From NCBI GenBank assembly GCA_964442435.1, contig CAYTZG010000003.1, positions 1 through 64,000 on the forward strand: a stretch of DNA of 64,000 nt, in the 5' to 3' direction. Below the pieces are notes generated by a model. It ran no database searches and was not told the DNA's origin. It worked only from the letters and a program-made list of their open reading frames with translations. The DNA is from CAMXAS01 sp964442435 (GTDB taxonomy: Bacteria; Bacteroidota; Bacteroidia; Bacteroidales; P3). Positions 59,581-64,000 of this stretch are shown piece by piece (position 1 is the stretch's first letter; each line of letters begins with the position of its first letter). Both the position numbers and the translations under genes were made by a program.

Positions 59581-60498
59581 ATGGATTGGAACACCCGTCT
59601 GGCTTATCTGAAAGACCATCCGCAACGGATGCCCGTCGTGTTGGGGCCCACCGCCTGCGGCAAGACCCGTTTGGCCGTGCAGCTCGCCGGCCGGCTGGGG
59701 GCTGAGGTCATCGGGGCCGACTCGCGTCAGGTGTATCGGGAAATGGACCTCGGCACGGGCAAAGACCTGGCGGAATACGTCTATGAGGGGCGCCCCGTGC
59801 CCTACCACCTCATCGACGTGGCCGAGCCGGGCACCGAATACAACGTATTCCTGTATCAGCAGGCGTTCGACCGCGTTTACGCCGACCTCGTGTCGCGTGG
59901 CCTAAGGCCTTTGCTTTGTGGCGGAAGCGGCTTATATTTGCAGAGTGCAATCGGCACGCGGCGTTTCGCCGAGGTGCCGGAAAACGCGGCCTTGCGCACC
60001 GAGCTCAAAGGGCAGACGCTGGCCGAGTTGAGCCGCCGGCTGAGCCTCTACGGGCCGCTGCACAACCACACTGACACCGAGTCGGAGGCGCGTTGCGTGC
60101 GGGCCATAGAGATAGCCGAATACGAGGCGACGCATCCGGAGGCCTTCCGCCGGACGCCGCCGCAGGCCTACCTCATAGGCATAGACGTGCCGCCCGAACA
60201 GCTGCGGCGGCGTATCCGCCTGCGGTTGGAGGAACGGCTCGCGCAGGGCATGGTGGAGGAGGTGGCGGGCTTGCTCCGCAAGGGCTTGCGGCTCGAGCAA
60301 CTTACCTACTACGGCTTGGAGTACCGCTATGTGACCGACTACCTGCAAGGCCGCTCCGACATGGACGCGATGCGGGAGGGCTTATATACGGCCATCTGTC
60401 AGTTCGCCAAGCGGCAGCGCACGTGGTTCCGCGGCATGGAGCGCAAGGGGTGGGCCATCGAGTGGATTGGGCTGGACGAGGCGGCGGCCTTGGCGTAA
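59581..60498 (+). CDS. miaA: tRNA dimethylallyltransferase
   Basis: 305 residues from MDWNTRL; an in-frame start at 59524 lies in the preceding hairpin and is rejected. P-loop GPTACGKT at residues 21-28, ADSRQVYREMDLGTGK near 43, GGSGLYLQSAIG near 114 and the C-terminal KRQRTWFRG motif near 280. Transfers a dimethylallyl group to N6 of A37 in tRNAs reading UNN codons. ppx/gppA follows after 20 nt. Confidence 0.95.
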   Translation: MDWNTRLAYLKDHPQRMPVVLGPTACGKTRLAVQLAGRLGAEVIGADSRQVYREMDLGTGKDLAEYVYEGRPVPYHLIDVAEPGTEYNVFLYQQAFDRVYADLVSRGLRPLLCGGSGLYLQSAIGTRRFAEVPENAALRTELKGQTLAELSRRLSLYGPLHNHTDTESEARCVRAIEIAEYEATHPEAFRRTPPQAYLIGIDVPPEQLRRRIRLRLEERLAQGMVEEVAGLLRKGLRLEQLTYYGLEYRYVTDYLQGRSDMDAMREGLYTAICQFAKRQRTWFRGMERKGWAIEWIGLDEAAALA

Positions 60499-60518
60499 AA
60501 ACAAGAAACAAACCATCT

Positions 60519-61403
60519 ATGATATTTGCCGGTATTGACATTGGATCGAACGCGGTGCGCGTCTTGTTTTCGGATGTGTTCGCAGGCGAGAAAGGCCGCC
60601 CCGTGGCTTCGAAGGTCGCCTTGGTGCGCGTGCCGTTGCGTCTGGGCGAGGACGTGTTTTCGGAGGGCTATATCCGTCCCGAATCGGAACAGGCGTTAAT
60701 TGATACGCTGCAAGCGTTCAAGCAGCTGATGAAAGTCTATAAGACGGCCGATTTCGCCGCCTGTGCGACGGCCGCCATGCGTGAGGCCGCCAACGGCGCG
60801 GAGGTCGTGCGGCACGTCAAGGCCGCCACGGACATCGACATCCGGGTCATAGACGGTCTGGAAGAGGCGCAGATTATCCGCACGGCCGGCGAGAGCCTGC
60901 CCGAAGAACGCTACGATACGACGGTATATGTGGATGTGGGCGGCGGCAGTACCGAGATTTCCGTTACGGAGGGCGGCCGTTTCCTGCAGTCCTATTCGTT
61001 CAAGCTCGGCACGTTGCGGCTGTTGCACAAGGCCGAAGACCCGCAGGAGTTCGACCGTCTGGAAGCGTGGCTGCAACAGTTCGAGGGGCGGTTCGGCCGC
61101 ATGAACCTCGTGGGGTCGGGCGGCAACATCAACAAGCTGACCAAACTGTTCGGCGACAAGACCGGGCTTTCCATGTCGGTGAACCAACTCAAGAAAGGCT
61201 ACAAGCAACTGGAGGGCATGACGGTGGCCGAACGCATGGCCGTTTACAAGCTGCGGGCCGACCGTGCCGACGTCATCCTGCCGGCCGCCCGTATCTTCCT
61301 GTTCATCGCCGGACATACGGGGGCGGAACGCATCTGGGTGCCGCGCTTCGGCCTGGCCGACGGCTTGGTCTGCCAGCTGTATCAAGACCGACTGCAACGG
61401 TAA
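60519..61403 (+). CDS. Ppx/GppA family phosphatase
   Basis: 294 residues from MIFAGIDIGSNAVRV. The frame is open upstream inside miaA in another reading frame but that part is not real. ASKHA-fold phosphatase: phosphate 1 motif GIDIGSNAVR at residues 5-14 and phosphate 2 motif VDVGGGSTEIS near 142. Short form lacking the C-terminal HD domain; members hydrolyse polyphosphate or pppGpp. Probably cotranscribed with miaA and followed by a strong terminator. Confidence 0.92.
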   Translation: MIFAGIDIGSNAVRVLFSDVFAGEKGRPVASKVALVRVPLRLGEDVFSEGYIRPESEQALIDTLQAFKQLMKVYKTADFAACATAAMREAANGAEVVRHVKAATDIDIRVIDGLEEAQIIRTAGESLPEERYDTTVYVDVGGGSTEISVTEGGRFLQSYSFKLGTLRLLHKAEDPQEFDRLEAWLQQFEGRFGRMNLVGSGGNINKLTKLFGDKTGLSMSVNQLKKGYKQLEGMTVAERMAVYKLRADRADVILPAARIFLFIAGHTGAERIWVPRFGLADGLVCQLYQDRLQR

Positions 61404-61425
61404 AACGTTGACACGTATATAAAGG

Positions 61426-61457
61426 AAAAGCGCCGACCCGCATGGGCCGGCGCTTTT
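61426..61457. terminator. Bidirectional terminator between ppx/gppA and the DUF3078 gene
   Basis: AAAAGCGCCGACCC, loop GCAT, GGGCCGGCGCTTTT: stem of 14 positions with one mismatch, A-run and T-run on either side, between convergent genes. Confidence 0.9.
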
Positions 61458-61486
61458 CGCATCCACGGAGCGGGTATCGCCCCCGT

Positions 61487-62470
61487 TTATTTCTTTTCGG
61501 TGGAGAACATATAGGCCAGACCGATGGTCAGCATCTCGCGGAACTGCACCTTGGGGCCGCGCACGTTGCCGTACTTGTCGGTCGTCTTGACCTTGTCGTC
61601 GTATTTGAGCGTGGTGCCGATCTGGGCGTTCAGCCACGAGGTCACCTTCATGACGAGCTGTACGTCCCAGTCCACGACGAAGTTACCGAAGTCCTTGTTG
61701 TAAGGCGTAAAGAGCGTGAGGCCGGACGAGAGGACGATTCTATCCTTGAGGATTTCCCAGTTCACGTTGCCTTGGATTTGCAAACCGGCCTGCATGAGGT
61801 AGCGTTCGCCCGGCGTGACGCCGAACGCGCCCTGATCCGACAGGAATTTGTCTTCCACGAACGTCGTACGCATAACCGCCGGCGCCACATAGACGTCCAA
61901 CAGGTTTTTGAGGTGGTATTCCACACCGACGGAGACGTTCAGATAACCGGGCGCCATGATTTTGGATATATAGGTCGGCGCCGTGTCGTTGTCGGCCAGG
62001 TGGCTGGCCACATCCTTGTAACCTTTGTCGTACTGGGTGCGGAAGTCGGCTTCGGCCGAGATAAACCAGTGGTCTTTCGTGTCCAGCGCGTAGCCGTACT
62101 GCGTGTTGAGCACTAATTTATCGACGGTTTTGTTCAGCTTGTTCGTCGGCGTCCACGTCAGACCGTATTCGGTGTTGAGGTTCGACACCCATTTGTGACG
62201 GTTCTTGAGGTAGGTCGCGTTCAGGTTCACGAGCGCGTTGCCGGCAATCGAACTCTCACCACCGGCCGACCAGTTGGTCAGCGAGGTCTGCGACAGGTTG
62301 ATGCCCATATCGCCCTTGAACGTCCAGGGTTTGACCACCGCGTTGGCCGCATCGTCCGCCGCTTCCTGGGCGGAGGCGGGAGAAACGGCGAGGCCCGCCG
62401 CTAAAACCAAGGCCAAACCGAGCAACGACCGCCGCGCGGCGCCGTTGCGGAAATAGTTGTCAGCTCTCAT
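61487..62470 (-). CDS. DUF3078 outer-membrane beta-barrel protein
   Basis: 327 residues. Signal peptide about 1-34 (ending SAQ). The body has alternating hydrophobic/aromatic beta strands, starting with WTFKGDMGINLSQTSLTNWSAGGESSIAGNALVNLNATYL, the DUF3078 hallmark, and ends in a strand closing with Phe near the C-terminus (GLAYMFSTEKK). Predicted outer-membrane barrel of unknown function, common in Bacteroidota. Transcribed alone. Confidence 0.9.
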   Translation of the reverse strand: MRADNYFRNGAARRSLLGLALVLAAGLAVSPASAQEAADDAANAVVKPWTFKGDMGINLSQTSLTNWSAGGESSIAGNALVNLNATYLKNRHKWVSNLNTEYGLTWTPTNKLNKTVDKLVLNTQYGYALDTKDHWFISAEADFRTQYDKGYKDVASHLADNDTAPTYISKIMAPGYLNVSVGVEYHLKNLLDVYVAPAVMRTTFVEDKFLSDQGAFGVTPGERYLMQAGLQIQGNVNWEILKDRIVLSSGLTLFTPYNKDFGNFVVDWDVQLVMKVTSWLNAQIGTTLKYDDKVKTTDKYGNVRGPKVQFREMLTIGLAYMFSTEKK

Positions 62471-62522
62471 AATTCAATAATTATATGGTGTTTACAACGT
62501 TTACAGGCTGTTCGGAAAGCCG

Positions 62523-62530
62523 CAAATTTA
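62523..62530 (-). promoter_or_regulatory. -7 box of the DUF3078 gene
   Basis: Minus-strand TAAATTTG, about 52 nt before the ATG. No -33 element identified. Confidence 0.55.
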
Positions 62531-62585
62531 GTAAAATTTTCAAAAATGCCGCATTTTAAGTACATTCGCGCGGTGATATTTGACG

Positions 62586-63656
62586 ATGATGAACGTTTCC
62601 GAAACGAAAGATAAGACCCGTTTGCCGATGCCGGCCGATTTCAGCCTTATAGCCGGCCCTTGCAGCGCCGAGAGTCTGGCGCAGTTGCGTACCGTGGCGG
62701 CCTGTTTGGACGGCTTGCGGCGGCAGGGTTATCCGGTCGAGGCCTTGCGGGCCGGCGTTTGGAAGCCGCGCACGCGCCCCGGCCACTTCGAGGGCTACGG
62801 CGAGCGGGCTTTGACGTGGCTCACGCAGATAAAGGCCGAGTTTCCGAATTTGCCGGTCATGACCGAAGTGGCCGAGCCTCCGCATGCGGAGGCTTGCCTA
62901 AAAGCGGGCATCGACCGCTTTTGGGTGGGCGCGCGCACGGTGTCGAACCCGTTCGCCGTGCAGGCGCTGGCCGACAGCCTGCGGGGCAGCGGCCTCACGC
63001 TCCGTGTCAAGAACCCCGTCTCGCCCGACTTGGCGTTGTGGATAGGCGCGTTGGAACGTTTCGAGAAAGCGGGCCTGAAGGTTGAGGCCGTACACCGCGG
63101 CTTCGGGCTCTACAACGCCGCGCCTTACCGGAACGCGCCGCTTTGGGAACTGCCCATCGAACTCAAACAGCGTTGCCCCGGCCTGCGGGTCTTGTGCGAC
63201 CCGAGCCATATCGCCGGACAGGCGCGTTACGTGCCGGAAGTGGCGCAGCTGGCCGTCGATTTGGAGATGGACGGCCTTATGGTGGAGGTGCACCCTACGC
63301 CGGAAGCCGCCCTGAGCGACGCCGCCCAGCAGCTCACGCCCGCCGCCTTCGTCGATTTCGTGGGGCGGCTCTGTTTCAAGCACTGCCATACCAACAGCGA
63401 CCGTTTGGAGACGCTGCGGCGCCTCATCGACGAAACCGACCGCGAGCTCATCGCCGTGTTGGCGCACCGTTTCGACTTGGTTCGGCAGATGGGCGCGGTC
63501 AAGAAAGAAGAAAACCTGTCGGTGTTGCAACTCAACCGTTGGCAGACCGTGTTGGAACAGCGCGCCGCCTGGGCGCAGGAATCGGGGCTGAGCGCCGATT
63601 TCGCCAAGGCCCTGTTCCGTTGCATCCATGCCGAATCCGTCGATATTCAGAAGTAG
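62586..63656 (+). CDS. Bifunctional DAHP synthase / chorismate mutase
   Basis: 356 residues. Residues about 10-265 are a class I beta type DAHP synthase (KDO8P-synthase-like): IAGPCSAES near 20, the AGVWKPRTRPGHFEGYG stretch near 57, CDPSHIAGQARYV near 205 and MDGLMVEVHPTPEAALSDAAQQL near 228. The C-terminal 85 residues (LETLRRLIDETDRELIAVLAHRF) are an AroQ-type chorismate mutase. It condenses phosphoenolpyruvate and erythrose 4-phosphate to start aromatic biosynthesis, and makes prephenate. Start may be ATG 62586 or 62589; TACATTCG upstream is one base from the -7 consensus. Confidence 0.93.
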   Translation: MMNVSETKDKTRLPMPADFSLIAGPCSAESLAQLRTVAACLDGLRRQGYPVEALRAGVWKPRTRPGHFEGYGERALTWLTQIKAEFPNLPVMTEVAEPPHAEACLKAGIDRFWVGARTVSNPFAVQALADSLRGSGLTLRVKNPVSPDLALWIGALERFEKAGLKVEAVHRGFGLYNAAPYRNAPLWELPIELKQRCPGLRVLCDPSHIAGQARYVPEVAQLAVDLEMDGLMVEVHPTPEAALSDAAQQLTPAAFVDFVGRLCFKHCHTNSDRLETLRRLIDETDRELIAVLAHRFDLVRQMGAVKKEENLSVLQLNRWQTVLEQRAAWAQESGLSADFAKALFRCIHAESVDIQK

Positions 63657-63708
63657 GCGGTATCTTTAGCTTCGCTGAAGATACTCCGTCTTGACAATGC
63701 CCTTTACC

Positions 63709-63732
63709 AAACGGCTTTAATCTGCCGTTTTT
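63709..63732 (+). terminator. Terminator after the DAHP synthase gene
   Basis: AAACGGC, 8-nt loop, GCCGTTTTT: compact stem and T-run. An earlier hairpin at about 63660-63685 (GTATCTT-AGC / GCT-AAGATAC) lacks a T-run. Confidence 0.8.
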
Positions 63733-63739
63733 GAAAAAA

Positions 63740-63772
63740 TTTGGCATTGTGCTCAACTTATTCGTATCTTTG
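63740..63772 (+). promoter_or_regulatory. Promoter of the riboswitch-controlled transcript
   Basis: TTTG at 63740-63743 and TATCTTTG at 63765-63772, 21 nt apart, just upstream of the riboswitch. Confidence 0.75.
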
Positions 63773-63780
63773 CCCCGTTA

Positions 63781-63965
63781 CTCTTCGGTCGCGGTCGCTG
63801 ATAGCGCCGCGGCAAACAGGAAAACCGTGAAAATCGGTTGCAGTACCCACTGCCGTAATTCTTGATCCCCGCAAGGGGTTGGCGATACGCCACTGCGATA
63901 AGGCATCTGAAAGCCCGCCGCGGGAAGGCCGCCGAAAAAGATAAGCCGGAAGACTGGCCGTCGAG
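63781..63965 (+). ncRNA. Cobalamin riboswitch
   Basis: Ordered conserved elements of the Cbl class are readable: CAAACAGGAAAACCG-TGAAAAT-CGG (63814-63838), CAGTACCCACTGCCGTAA, the GCAAGGGG hairpin near 63870, GCCACTG near 63890, GGGAAGGCCGCC near 63922 and the B12 box AGCCGGAAGACTGGCC at 63943-63959. It senses adenosyl- or other cobalamin and controls a gene beyond the window; in Bacteroidota these are often cobalamin uptake (TonB receptor), corrinoid biosynthesis or B12-independent isozyme genes. Confidence 0.93.
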
Positions 63966-64000
63966 TTTGGAAACTGTGTTTGCTTTTGGGAGTTAGAGCA

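Overview
The window looks like a chromosomal scaffold from a high-GC member of the Bacteroidota, most likely order Bacteroidales. Evidence: repeated TAnnTTTG -7 promoter boxes, several with a TTG/TTTG element 19-21 nt upstream; a secreted protein with a C-terminal type A sorting domain of the type IX secretion system; Bacteroidota-typical proteins (DUF4175, DUF3078, TPR-HTH one-protein regulators, fused CusA-TolC pump); and a DAHP synthase/chorismate mutase fusion. No rRNA, CRISPR array, integrase or transposase was seen. Most of the window is ordinary core genome.

Layout. 1-3.1 kb: rpiB, a lone lutB-like gene and deoC. 3.2-8.0 kb: a coiled-coil lipoprotein divergent from a DUF4175 membrane protein. 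8.0-11.1 kb: an unusual gene-poor island with five parS-like palindromes, an ORF6N gene between diverged inverted repeats, two PspC-domain genes, three related TCGAAA-W-TTTCGA palindromes, two matching long hairpins and a 100-N scaffold gap whose flanks are the same 55 bases. 11.3-20.0 kb: ybeY, mnmG, mutS, tRNA-Gly, tRNA-Leu, mltG and convergent metG. 20.0-26.4 kb: serine hydrolase, single-pass membrane protein, dapF, gltX, xseA, xseB. 26.4-32.2 kb: a heavy-metal RND efflux operon with a His-rich adaptor and a pump fused to its outer-membrane channel. 32.2-36.8 kb: ygiQ-rpoN, an AT-rich LPD3-like orphan, and rplU-rpmA.

36.9-42.0 kb: flavodoxin-like lipoprotein, serS, TPR protein, rsmA. 42.0-50.3 kb: a membrane TPR-AraC regulator divergent from a large T9SS-secreted adhesin-like protein, an AspT/YidE-type transporter and a TPR-LuxR-type regulator. 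50.3-53.6 kb: trmN6, a toxin-antitoxin locus with an internally deleted YoeB-like toxin, an AT-hook protein that shares the antitoxin core motif, a secreted nuclease, tRNA-His. 53.7-63.7 kb: K+/H+ antiporter, multi-pass membrane protein, rdgB, pepD, miaA, ppx/gppA, DUF3078 protein, aroF-chorismate mutase. The window ends in a cobalamin riboswitch whose gene lies outside.

The most notable region is 8.0-11.1 kb. One site is an exact match to the known ParB-site consensus TGTTNCACGTGAAACA and four are close variants, all intergenic, with mnmG (origin-linked in many bacteria) just downstream. The natural reading is a centromere region close to the replication origin, overlaid with a repeat family around a phage-type ORF6N gene. 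All functional statements rest on reading motifs by eye; no database search was run.
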